From assembly GCA_023436175.1 (NCBI GenBank), contig JAEZKE010000018.1, positions 1-43,830 of the forward strand: a stretch of DNA of 43,830 nt. The letters are read 5' to 3'. Source of the stretch: Methanobacteriota archaeon. Its GTDB lineage: Archaea > Methanobacteriota > Methanobacteria > Methanobacteriales > Methanobacteriaceae. Positions within the stretch are counted from its first letter, which is position 1, and the number at the start of each line of letters is the position of its first letter. Below, piece after piece: positions 1 to 7,109 of the stretch. The notes below the pieces were generated by a model. It saw nothing but the letters and a program-made list of their open reading frames with translations. It did not search any database and was not told the origin of the DNA. Position numbers and translations under genes: made by a program.

Positions 1-1
1 A

Positions 2-118
2 GAATCTGAGAAAAAAATAGAAAAACTAATATCAAAGGTCGTTATAACAAACACAAACATGAAGACCATCAATGATAAAGTGAGGTTAGCCAGAATTATT
101 TTGGGTGAAATTTTATGA
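2..118 (+). CDS. cofD: C-terminal fragment, probably 2-phospho-L-lactate transferase (CofD)
   Basis: An open frame enters from the left edge and ends at the TGA at 116-118, overlapping the ATG of the next gene (ATGA overlap), so the two are probably one operon. The visible 38 residues end in NMKTINDKVRLARIILGEIL. This resembles the CofD C-terminus, where an aspartate or asparagine, a TxM motif and a final D-K-x-x-LA helix occur. CofD makes the phospholactyl side chain of coenzyme F420, and the next gene also starts F420/flavin synthesis, which fits. Only the tail is visible, so the family call is tentative. Confidence 0.55.
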   Translation, partial: ESEKKIEKLISKVVITNTNMKTINDKVRLARIILGEIL

Positions 119-873
119 TACAGATGACTTTAATTCAAATTGATAATTACGGCCCATGGACAGTTACTCCGACTCCACGGGCTGAAGCAGATCTTCAAAT
201 CCTGCAATCAGAGCTTTATGCTGATATTCAAAGACAATTTGCTGCCAAAGGTGGACTTGTTTTCTTCACTCGCTTTGATAACATGCTTGCAATAACCAAC
301 AATGTAGATATGGATGATCACAGGAGAATCCAGAAATCAATAGGCAATAGATATCCAATAACTATAAGTATGGGTGTTGCAGCAGCTGAAACTCCTTATG
401 AAGCTCAAAGAGATGCTACAGCGGCTCTCCAAAATTATGGTGGGGCACAATCTGAAGAACGAAAGGAAGTCCTGGCTATAGATGGTCTTGTAAATAAAGA
501 GGATAGTTTTGTTCAAATTGCCCACATAGATATAAATGGAATTACAGATTCTTTAACTGATATAATTCCCGCTTATGATACTTCTTTTATTGTAAATAGA
601 GTTCAACACTTTTTAATGAAAAAATTAATTGAGAAAGGTTCGCTTGTCTTCTTTATAGGTGGCGATAATTTTATGTCTCCATGCAACGGACTTAGTCCTG
701 AAGGACTCTTAAAAATAGTGGAAGAAATTGAGGATGAAACCAATATAGCACTTAAAGCAGGTATTGGAAAAGCTCCTACTGCTGAAAAAGCTGCTAATTT
801 GGCAGATCTAGCTCTTGAAGAGATAAGAGGTGGAGTTACCTACGATCTTGTCCATGTTATGAACAAAAAATAG
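115..873 (+). CDS. gch3: GTP cyclohydrolase III (GTP to FAPy nucleotide)
   Basis: 252 residues, matching the archaeal GTP cyclohydrolase III (ArfA) family from the first residue (MIQMTLIQIDNYGPWT). The protein is an internal duplication of a nucleotidyl-cyclase-like fold: the first half carries FFTRFDN at residues 50-56 and the second half FFIGGDN at 180-186, the paired acidic metal and GTP sites of the family. Family knowledge: it opens GTP to 2-amino-5-formylamino-6-ribosylaminopyrimidinone 5'-phosphate, the entry to riboflavin and coenzyme F420 in methanogens. The start ATG overlaps the stop of the presumed cofD fragment, so both F420 genes are likely translated from one message. Confidence 0.93.
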   Translation: MIQMTLIQIDNYGPWTVTPTPRAEADLQILQSELYADIQRQFAAKGGLVFFTRFDNMLAITNNVDMDDHRRIQKSIGNRYPITISMGVAAAETPYEAQRDATAALQNYGGAQSEERKEVLAIDGLVNKEDSFVQIAHIDINGITDSLTDIIPAYDTSFIVNRVQHFLMKKLIEKGSLVFFIGGDNFMSPCNGLSPEGLLKIVEEIEDETNIALKAGIGKAPTAEKAANLADLALEEIRGGVTYDLVHVMNKK

Positions 874-939
874 TGGATTTATTTTATTAATTTCCATTTA
901 TTACTTAATTAATAGTATCTTATTATTGCAGGTGAGTTT

Positions 940-1668
940 ATTGAAGTTTTAGCGCCAATGGCGGGGATAACCGATGGGAATTTTTGCCTGAAAATGGCTT
1001 CTTATGGTTTTGACATGGTGACCCTTGGAGGCTATAACGCAGATAAACCGACTATAGAAGCGGGATGCAGCATTATTCAAAGAGGAAGACAAGAATTCCA
1101 CATAAATGAAGAAGAGTTATTATCATATATTAAAAAAGAAGCGGATATAATCAAAACTTCATGGAATGGAAAGGTTTCTGTTAATTTACGCTCAGTTTCA
1201 ATTGAGCCCCTTATTGAAATATCAAAATTACCTGAAATCGACGTGGTTGAGATAAATGCACACTGCAGACAGCCTGAAATAACGAGCATTGGTTGCGGAC
1301 AGGCACTTCTTTATGATACTCAAAAGTTATATAATTTTACAAGAAATGTGGTAAAAAGAGCTGAAAGTAAGGTATCAGTTAAGATTAGGGCAAATGTTGA
1401 AGATGTAGATGACATTGAAGTTTCAAAAGCTATTGAAAAAGCTGGTGCTGATTATCTGCATGTAGACGCTATGAAACCTGGATACAACCATGCAGATTAC
1501 AATATTATAAAATCCATCAAAGAAAATACTGAAATATTTTTAATAGGTAATAATTCTATTCGTGATCTTAAATCAGCACGTGAAATGCTTTCTGCAGGTG
1601 CAGATGGGATATCAATGGCGAGAATTACATTAAAGGAAAACTTTCCTTTTGATTTGTTCCAGGTATAA
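940..1668 (+). CDS. tRNA-dihydrouridine synthase-like (NifR3-type) TIM-barrel protein
   Basis: About 240 residues with the DUS/NifR3 signature VLAPMAGITDG at the N-terminus and a C-terminal ADGISMAR phosphate and flavin-binding segment, so probably an FMN-binding TIM barrel. The first in-frame ATG (958) falls inside the signature, which would remove the first beta strand. Upstream in frame there is no ATG, GTG or TTG before a TAG at 913. A good ribosome site AGGTGA (930-935) lies 4 nt before ATT at 940, giving (M)EVLAPMAGITDG. Alternatively one T is missing from the T-run at 947-950; restoring it gives a TTG start at 941 reading MKFLAPMAG. From memory of the family description, some methanogenesis marker 9 proteins carry a NifR3-like N-terminal domain, and the marker 9 gene lies just beyond atwA here. 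The catalytic role is not known. Confidence 0.75.
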   Translation: MEVLAPMAGITDGNFCLKMASYGFDMVTLGGYNADKPTIEAGCSIIQRGRQEFHINEEELLSYIKKEADIIKTSWNGKVSVNLRSVSIEPLIEISKLPEIDVVEINAHCRQPEITSIGCGQALLYDTQKLYNFTRNVVKRAESKVSVKIRANVEDVDDIEVSKAIEKAGADYLHVDAMKPGYNHADYNIIKSIKENTEIFLIGNNSIRDLKSAREMLSAGADGISMARITLKENFPFDLFQV

Positions 1669-1746
1669 AATATTGAATTTTAATTAGTAAATTTACGATT
1701 AAATATATAACATATTTACTGCAAACTTATATCCAAAGGTGATTGC

Positions 1747-3342
1747 ATGTCTTTTATAGAATTAGAAAACGTCACAAAAACATTTGGTGGCGTGGAAATT
1801 TTAAAAAATTTGAATGTAACTATAAATGAAGGCAGCGTATTGGGAATTTTAGGAAGAAGCGGCGCTGGAAAATCCGTACTTATTAACATGCTTCGTGGAA
1901 TGAAGGAATATAAACCTGATGATGGTAAAATTATCTTTAATATTGCATTTTGTTCAAAATGTTATCGGGCCGATCCTCCATCACAAGTAGGACAAAAATG
2001 TTCTTGCGGCGGCGAATTTGAAGCAAAACGTGTTGATCTGTGGGACACCGACAGAAAAACATTTGCTGCAGTTAGGAAAAGAATTTCTATAATGTTACAG
2101 AGGTCATTTGCACTTTATGAAGATGATACTGTAATCGATAATGTATTAAAATCTATTAATGGTCATGATGAGGAAGAAAGCACATATATGGCAATAGATC
2201 TTCTTGAAATGACACAGATGACTCACAGAATAACTCATATTGCAAGAGATCTAAGTGGTGGGGAAAAACAAAGGGTAGTACTTGCAAGACAAATAGCAAA
2301 GGAACCTATGATATTCCTTGCAGATGAACCTACAGGTACACTTGATCCAAAAACTGCCGAACTTTTACACCATGCTTTGCTTGAAGGTGTAAAAGAAAAA
2401 GGTAATACTATGGTTATAACTTCTCACTGGCCTGAAGTTATGAGAAAGCTTTCTGATTATGTAATATGGCTTGAAAGGGGAGAAATAATAGATGAAGGTA
2501 ACCCTGAAGAAGTTGTAAACAGATTCTTAGAACAGGTTCCACTTCCTGAAAAGAAAGAGGGATTCGAAACCGGCGGTCCAATTATTGAAATGGAAGATGT
2601 CAAAAAGCATTATTATTCCATTGAAAGGGGAGTAATTAAAGCTGTGGATGGTATAAGTTTGACCATTGGTGAAGGAGAAATCTTTGGTATTGTTGGTTTA
2701 AGCGGAGCCGGTAAAACAACTCTCTCTAGAATACTTTATGGGTTAACAGAACCGAGTTCAGGTAATATCTCTGCAAAACTTGGGGACGACTGGATTGACA
2801 TGACTCAATCAGGTCCGCTTGGAAGGGGAAGAATAAAACCTTATTTAGGTATTCTTCATCAAGAATACAGTCTTTACCCTCATAGAACTGTTTTAGGGAA
2901 TTTAACAGAAGCTATAAGTTTAGAGTTACCTGCAGAATTTGCAAAAATGAAAGCAATATACACACTTAAAGTAGTTGGATTTGATGAAGAATATGCTGCG
3001 AGCTTATTAAATAAATATCCGGATGAATTAAGTGGTGGGGAACGCCATAGGGTTGCTTTGGCACAGGTTTTAATAAAAGAACCTAATATAATCATTCTTG
3101 ATGAACCTACTGGAACCATGGACCCAATAACTAGAGTCCAGGTTACAGATTCTATAATAAAGGCGAGAGATGAGTTAAGTCAAACTTTTGTTATAATATC
3201 ACATGATATGGACTTTGTGCTCGATGTCTGTGATAGGGCTGCTCTTATGAGGGGAGGAAAAATCCTCAAAATAGGAGATCCAAAGGACATAGTGGAAGAT
3301 TTGACTCCAACTGAAAAGAAAGAAATGCTTACTGAAGAATAA
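1747..3342 (+). CDS. atwA: Methyl-coenzyme M reductase activation ATPase, component A2
   Basis: 531 residues with two ABC ATPase domains. Domain 1 has Walker A GRSGAGKS (36-43), a signature LSGGEKQR (169-176) and Walker B FLADEP (190-195). Domain 2 has GLSGAGKT (317-324), LSGGERHR (428-435) and Walker B IILDEP. A cysteine insert with C69, C72, C85 and C87 sits in domain 1, as in the A2 family. There are no membrane segments, so it is a soluble tandem ATPase and not a transporter. Family knowledge: A2 supplies ATP-dependent activation of the nickel F430 centre of methyl-CoM reductase. A T-rich tract follows the stop at about 3346-3358 and could end transcription. Confidence 0.92.
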   Translation: MSFIELENVTKTFGGVEILKNLNVTINEGSVLGILGRSGAGKSVLINMLRGMKEYKPDDGKIIFNIAFCSKCYRADPPSQVGQKCSCGGEFEAKRVDLWDTDRKTFAAVRKRISIMLQRSFALYEDDTVIDNVLKSINGHDEEESTYMAIDLLEMTQMTHRITHIARDLSGGEKQRVVLARQIAKEPMIFLADEPTGTLDPKTAELLHHALLEGVKEKGNTMVITSHWPEVMRKLSDYVIWLERGEIIDEGNPEEVVNRFLEQVPLPEKKEGFETGGPIIEMEDVKKHYYSIERGVIKAVDGISLTIGEGEIFGIVGLSGAGKTTLSRILYGLTEPSSGNISAKLGDDWIDMTQSGPLGRGRIKPYLGILHQEYSLYPHRTVLGNLTEAISLELPAEFAKMKAIYTLKVVGFDEEYAASLLNKYPDELSGGERHRVALAQVLIKEPNIIILDEPTGTMDPITRVQVTDSIIKARDELSQTFVIISHDMDFVLDVCDRAALMRGGKILKIGDPKDIVEDLTPTEKKEMLTEE

Positions 3343-3434
3343 ATTTTATTTTTTTTCAGATTTAAAGTTATTTTTAATTACTGAAAATTAGATTTTCAGT
3401 TAAAATTTAATAGATTCATAATAATTGGAGTTGA

Positions 3435-3534
3435 AGAAAATACATAGTATTTTCTGAACATTCGGAAATCAAGGATTTCCGATGCCCCGAAATTCTATGA
3501 ATTTCGAGGGCCCCAAAATCAAGATTTTGGAGGG
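3435..3534. repeat. Cluster of four short palindromes upstream of the marker 9 gene
   Basis: Four successive hairpins fill the leader of the next gene: arms 3435-3443/3447-3455 (loop ATA), 3462-3470/3474-3482 (loop AAG), 3488-3495/3499-3506 (loop TAT) and 3513-3520/3523-3530 (loop AA). Arm sequences differ, but each left arm is A-rich and each right arm T-rich. The last right arm runs into the ribosome site GGAGGG (3529-3534), 6 nt before the ATG at 3541, so folding in RNA could mask initiation. Same style as the arrays at 4.1, 16.2 and 37.3 kb. Confidence 0.8.
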
Positions 3535-3540
3535 AATATA

Positions 3541-4017
3541 ATGGCATGGGAAGATTCACCATCACACGTATGCAGGGGAGGAGATAAGAGAGCGTTGGCA
3601 TTCTGCTGCCCACCCGTTAAGCCTTGCCCAATCATATATGCACTTGAAGATGCAAATCTCAGTTCTCAAGATTATATAGCAAAAAAAGAAGAATTTGGTA
3701 AAAAAACAAGATTAGGCCAAGGAGAAGGAACATGTTTCGGTTCTCTTGTCTGGTGCTGTAAACCATCCAAACCGTGTCCTTTAAGGGATATGGTAATGAG
3801 AAGGATAAACATGAGCTCTGATGAATATATGGAACTTAAAAAACAGTTATCTGAAGAGCTTGTAGGCGTATCTGAATCATCACAGGAAGAAGTAAAGGCA
3901 CTTGCGGATGCTTTTGATATTCCCGAAGAAGAAGCAAATACCGTTCTTCAAGAATGTGGAAACGATTTGAGGATGGCTGCAAAGATTTTAAAGATGAAAA
4001 GTTTAGAATCAAGTTAA
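3541..4017 (+). CDS. Methanogenesis marker 9 domain protein
   Basis: 158 residues. The first half has eight cysteines, including two copies of an aromatic-CCxPxKPCP motif, FCCPPVKPCP and WCCKPSKPCP, plus single cysteines in HVC and GTC. That pattern defines the methanogenesis marker 9 domain, known only from methanogens and thought to bind metal or an Fe-S cluster. Residues from about 115 to the end (EEVKALADAFDIPEEEANTV, then GNDLRMAAKIL) look like a small UBA/CUE-type three-helix domain. The start is set by GGAGGG at 3529-3534. Its position beside atwA and the NifR3-like gene suggests a role near methyl-CoM reductase maturation, but the function is unknown. Confidence 0.83.
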   Translation: MAWEDSPSHVCRGGDKRALAFCCPPVKPCPIIYALEDANLSSQDYIAKKEEFGKKTRLGQGEGTCFGSLVWCCKPSKPCPLRDMVMRRINMSSDEYMELKKQLSEELVGVSESSQEEVKALADAFDIPEEEANTVLQECGNDLRMAAKILKMKSLESS

Positions 4018-4055
4018 ATCGTTAAAACTTTAAATATTTTATTTTTTATTTTATA

Positions 4056-4239
4056 TTGGCTTAATCTTAAAGGTTAAGTGATATAATGGGCTGGACACCT
4101 CTTTTCCTACAGAATCAACCGCTCGAAAATTCTTCGAATTTTTGAGAGATTTGCAAACATCAAAAAACGGATGTTTTTTGAAATCCAGAAAGTTCATAAC
4201 TTACGATATTGACCTTCTTGGGAAAAGGTTAAGCCAACT
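4056..4239. repeat. Insertion-like element with inverted ends and internal hairpins
   Basis: Bounded by a 13-bp inverted repeat, 4056-4068 and 4225-4237, with one mismatch. Inside, 4114-4124 reads ATCAACCGCTC, identical to the left end of the 16.2-kb array. Two palindromes follow: 4122-4132/4136-4146 (loop TTC) and 4160-4168/4173-4181. It separates a degenerate copy of the start of the next gene from the intact one. It has no reading frame of note. It may be a miniature inserted element or a remnant of one. Confidence 0.55.
4086..4112 (+). pseudogene. Duplicated 5' end of the Met8-like gene
   Basis: 4086-4112 (ATGGGCTGGACACCTCTTTT at its start) closely copies 4270-4296, the first codons of the intact gene, differing at a few positions. 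The copy encodes MGWTPLF, then diverges and soon reaches a stop. A shared AAAGGTTAAG lies upstream of each copy (4069-4078 and 4224-4233), so promoter-proximal sequence was duplicated too. This looks like a scar from insertion of the hairpin element. Confidence 0.6.
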
Positions 4240-4269
4240 AAATTTCAATTATGACTTGGAGATTTAAAT

Positions 4270-4884
4270 ATGGGTTGGACACCTCTTTTCATGCAAATGG
4301 AAAACAAGAATGTTTTAATCGTTGGTGGGGGAGAAGTTGGAAGTCGAAGAGCCCGAAGATTTACTGAATCTGGGGCTAATGTCACTGTAATAGAAAAAAA
4401 AGTTCCAGATGATCTAATTGATTTAGGAGCTACTTTCAAACCTTTAGATGAGGTTGAAAAATGGGTTGAATGGTCAGATCTTGTGGTAATAGCTACTGGA
4501 GATCATGAATTAAATGAGCACGTGGCAAAATTAGCCAAGGGAAAACTTTTAAATCGAGCTGATCAGCCAGATGAAGGTAATTTAATTATACCTTCTTCTT
4601 TTTCCATAGGGGATGTGCAATTTTCGATATTTACCAGTGGAAAGAGCCCTCTTATGGCAAAAGAGTTACGGAAAAGAATACAAAAAGTGATAACAGAGGA
4701 AGATATTTTACAGTTAGAACTCCAAAATTTCACAAGAAACATTTTAAAAGAAAATATGAATGATCAAAAAAAACGTAGAGATTATTTATATAAAATTTTA
4801 AATGATAAAAATATAAAGGAATACCTAAGACAGGGAAATTTAGAAGATGCTAAAAAATATATAAAACAGCAGTTGAACGCTTAA
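4270..4884 (+). CDS. Precorrin-2 dehydrogenase / sirohydrochlorin chelatase (Met8/CysG-N-like)
   Basis: 204 residues. It starts MGWTPLF followed by an NAD-binding GGGEVGSRRA (19-28), and continues with the CysG N-domain pattern (NRADQPDEGNLIIPSSF, then FTSGKSPLMAKELR). Family knowledge: it oxidises precorrin-2 to sirohydrochlorin and may insert iron, on the route to siroheme and F430. hemA follows 71 bp downstream, so the pair forms a tetrapyrrole operon. The C-terminal third is a charged helical region, YLYKILNDKNIKEYLRQ and beyond. Its upstream region is disturbed by the element at 4056-4239, so its promoter may be rearranged. Confidence 0.87.
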   Translation: MGWTPLFMQMENKNVLIVGGGEVGSRRARRFTESGANVTVIEKKVPDDLIDLGATFKPLDEVEKWVEWSDLVVIATGDHELNEHVAKLAKGKLLNRADQPDEGNLIIPSSFSIGDVQFSIFTSGKSPLMAKELRKRIQKVITEEDILQLELQNFTRNILKENMNDQKKRRDYLYKILNDKNIKEYLRQGNLEDAKKYIKQQLNA

Positions 4885-4955
4885 GACCATAGTTTACAAA
4901 ATCCCAATTGATTTTTAGTGGTTTTAACAATTAAATATTTACTTGGGGGCATAAA

Positions 4956-6215
4956 ATGATTCTAAATATCAGAATCGACCATAATACAGCGGATATATGT
5001 ACAATGGAGAAATCTACTCTCCAGATGGATGGGATCTTTGAGAAAATCAAGGAAGAATATGATGTACAGGAGTATCTCCAGATGAAAACATGTAACCGTG
5101 CTGAACTTTATTTAGTTTTAAATGATTGTTATATTGATAATATTGATTTCCTTGATTTTATAGTTGAAACCGATCACGATGCATTAAATCACCTTTTAAG
5201 GCTCTCATGCGGATTAGAATCTATGATAATAGGTGAAGATCAGATATTGGGACAAATAAAAGATGCACGAAAAAATCATCTTAAAGAAGGAAATGTTGGT
5301 GAGCTTTTAGATACCATATTTACTAAGACCATTCATGTTGGTCAGGTAGTCCGAAAAAAGACCAATATTAACAAGGGATCCATTTCAATAGGCTCTGCAG
5401 CAGTAGAACTTGCAGAATCAGTACATGGGGATTTGAAATGTAAAAAAGTTCTTGTAATTGGTGCTGGAAAAATGGGAACTCTCGTTGCAAAGGCACTGGT
5501 TCAAAAACATCTTAAAGCTATAGTTGTAGCTAATAGAACTCATGACCGCGCAGTAGACCTTGCAAAAGAACTTGGCGGATATGCAATCCATTTTGACAAG
5601 CTTAATGAAGCAATGAGCGATGCTGATGTTATAATAAGTGCTACTGGAGCGCCTCACCCTATTTTAACCTGTGAAAAAATAAAAGATGCTGTTTCGCCTG
5701 AGAAATTAGAAAAGCTTGTAATAGTGGATATTGCAAATCCAAGAGATGTGGAAGAAGACGTTAAAAAACTTGGAGTTAAACTGTTTAATATAGATGATTT
5801 AAGGGGAATCGCTGATAAAAATAGAAAATTAAGGGAATCTGAAGCTAAAGATGCTGAGGAAATTATCGAAGAAGAACTGTTACTCCTTAAAAAATCGTTA
5901 AAACGTCTTGAAGTTGAATCTCTTATTTCTGATATAAGAAGAAATGCAGAAAATATAAGGTCTCATGAAACTGAAAAAGCATTTAGAATGCTTGGAGATA
6001 TGAATGGTAAGGAAAAAATAGTGGAAGACCTTACTCAGGTTGTTGTTGATAAAATTTTCTGTGATATCATAAAAAATATCAAAAATGCAGCTGAAAATGA
6101 TGACAAGGAGTTAATTGAGAGCGCAAAAAATATTTTTAAGTCCCCAGAAAAGCCTAAAAAGCATGATCTGTCAAGTCAAAGTTTATGTGCAGTTAGGACT
6201 AAAGATGACACATGA
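4956..6215 (+). CDS. hemA: Glutamyl-tRNA reductase
   Basis: 419 residues. It has the catalytic TCNRAE motif with the nucleophilic cysteine at residue 46, the GLESMIIGEDQILGQIK segment of the catalytic domain, and a Rossmann GAGKMG in the NADPH domain. A helical dimerisation domain completes the C-terminal part. Family knowledge: it reduces glutamyl-tRNA to glutamate-1-semialdehyde, the first step of tetrapyrrole synthesis. The ribosome site is TTGGGGG just before the ATG at 4956. It follows the Met8-like gene in the same direction. The last 30 residues are a polar tail not expected to be catalytic. Confidence 0.95.
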   Translation: MILNIRIDHNTADICTMEKSTLQMDGIFEKIKEEYDVQEYLQMKTCNRAELYLVLNDCYIDNIDFLDFIVETDHDALNHLLRLSCGLESMIIGEDQILGQIKDARKNHLKEGNVGELLDTIFTKTIHVGQVVRKKTNINKGSISIGSAAVELAESVHGDLKCKKVLVIGAGKMGTLVAKALVQKHLKAIVVANRTHDRAVDLAKELGGYAIHFDKLNEAMSDADVIISATGAPHPILTCEKIKDAVSPEKLEKLVIVDIANPRDVEEDVKKLGVKLFNIDDLRGIADKNRKLRESEAKDAEEIIEEELLLLKKSLKRLEVESLISDIRRNAENIRSHETEKAFRMLGDMNGKEKIVEDLTQVVVDKIFCDIIKNIKNAAENDDKELIESAKNIFKSPEKPKKHDLSSQSLCAVRTKDDT

Positions 6216-6279
6216 CCTATTTTTTAATTCACTTAATATCTTTATTAAAATTTGATAAACCATAAATGCTGATTTCAAT

Positions 6280-6939
6280 TTAACCAATTAAGTAAAGGTA
6301 TAATAACTCTAAATTGTTATTTCTCTGGAAACTATTTTTTTGGATAGGATATGCATCACTTATGGAACTGTATATTGCATCGTAAGATGCACCTGTAGCA
6401 TGATCTAAATCATTCTGGATCAAAGAATCATTTTTGTTTTTAATCCACATGTTCCAGCTTTTTGTTCCGTTTAAATCTCCATTATACATCGTTGATTTTA
6501 AATCGCCTTTAATTTGAATTGTTTTAGGCTTTAGAAAACTTCCTTTTATCTCATAAATATTATGCTGGAGTCCGCCCACACCCGCAGCATGGGGTGCTGA
6601 AAAGCTGTCTGTAATGTAATGGGATGCTACACCGTAACAGTAACTTGCATAATAAAAATCGCCTTTTTTATAGTATAATTCCCCTCTATTTAACCAGTAA
6701 ATAGCTTTTCCATAACTATTTGGATAACTGTGATATTTAAAGTCAAAAAACACAAAATCAGGGGCCGTAGATCCTTTCTTCATTAGGTTTAGATTTAAAT
6801 TTTGCTGCATATCTGAAGGTAATGAATAATAATTACTTTCTACTATTTCCTCATGTGTGTTCCAGTCCCACGCCGAAACAGCAGAAATGTTTATTGATAC
6901 TACAACTAAAAAAATAGCGAGTATTACAGATTTATTCAT
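6280..6939 (-). CDS. Secreted zinc-dependent phospholipase C-like protein
   Basis: 219 residues with an N-terminal signal peptide: a hydrophobic stretch at residues 4-20, then AVSA before W24. Cleavage there would leave tryptophan as the first mature residue, as in the zinc phospholipase C family, where the N-terminal Trp binds zinc. Further family-like positions are H29 (WNTHEE), APDFVFFDFKYHSYP and YGVASHYITDSFSAPHA, which supply His and Asp ligands. It stands alone, convergent with hemA. Substrate is unknown; membrane lipids of other organisms or surface polymers are possible. S1/P1-type nuclease is an alternative within the same fold. Confidence 0.75.
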   Translation of the reverse strand: MNKSVILAIFLVVVSINISAVSAWDWNTHEEIVESNYYSLPSDMQQNLNLNLMKKGSTAPDFVFFDFKYHSYPNSYGKAIYWLNRGELYYKKGDFYYASYCYGVASHYITDSFSAPHAAGVGGLQHNIYEIKGSFLKPKTIQIKGDLKSTMYNGDLNGTKSWNMWIKNKNDSLIQNDLDHATGASYDAIYSSISDAYPIQKNSFQRNNNLELLYLYLIG

Positions 6940-7049
6940 GATTTCACGGTATTTTTCAGATTTTAATTAGGTTTATTTTGTGAGTATTATAAGTTATATT
7001 TCAAAGGACTTCAAGTTACTGGTTTAGTTGAGTGAACAAAAAATATAAA

Positions 7050-7075
7050 TAACAATTGTTATATAACAATTGTAA
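7050..7075. promoter_or_regulatory. Tandem TAAC(N4)GTTA operators, GMC flavoprotein promoter
   Basis: TAACAATTGTTA at 7050-7061 and TAACAATTGTAA at 7064-7075, centres 14 bp apart. They lie directly downstream of a TATA-like AAATATAAAT (7041-7050) and so over the predicted transcription start. They match the operator family of the sulfur region 18-30 kb away. Confidence 0.75.
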
Positions 7076-7109
7076 TAAATATCTTTTAAAATTATTTTGG
7101 ATGAATTTT

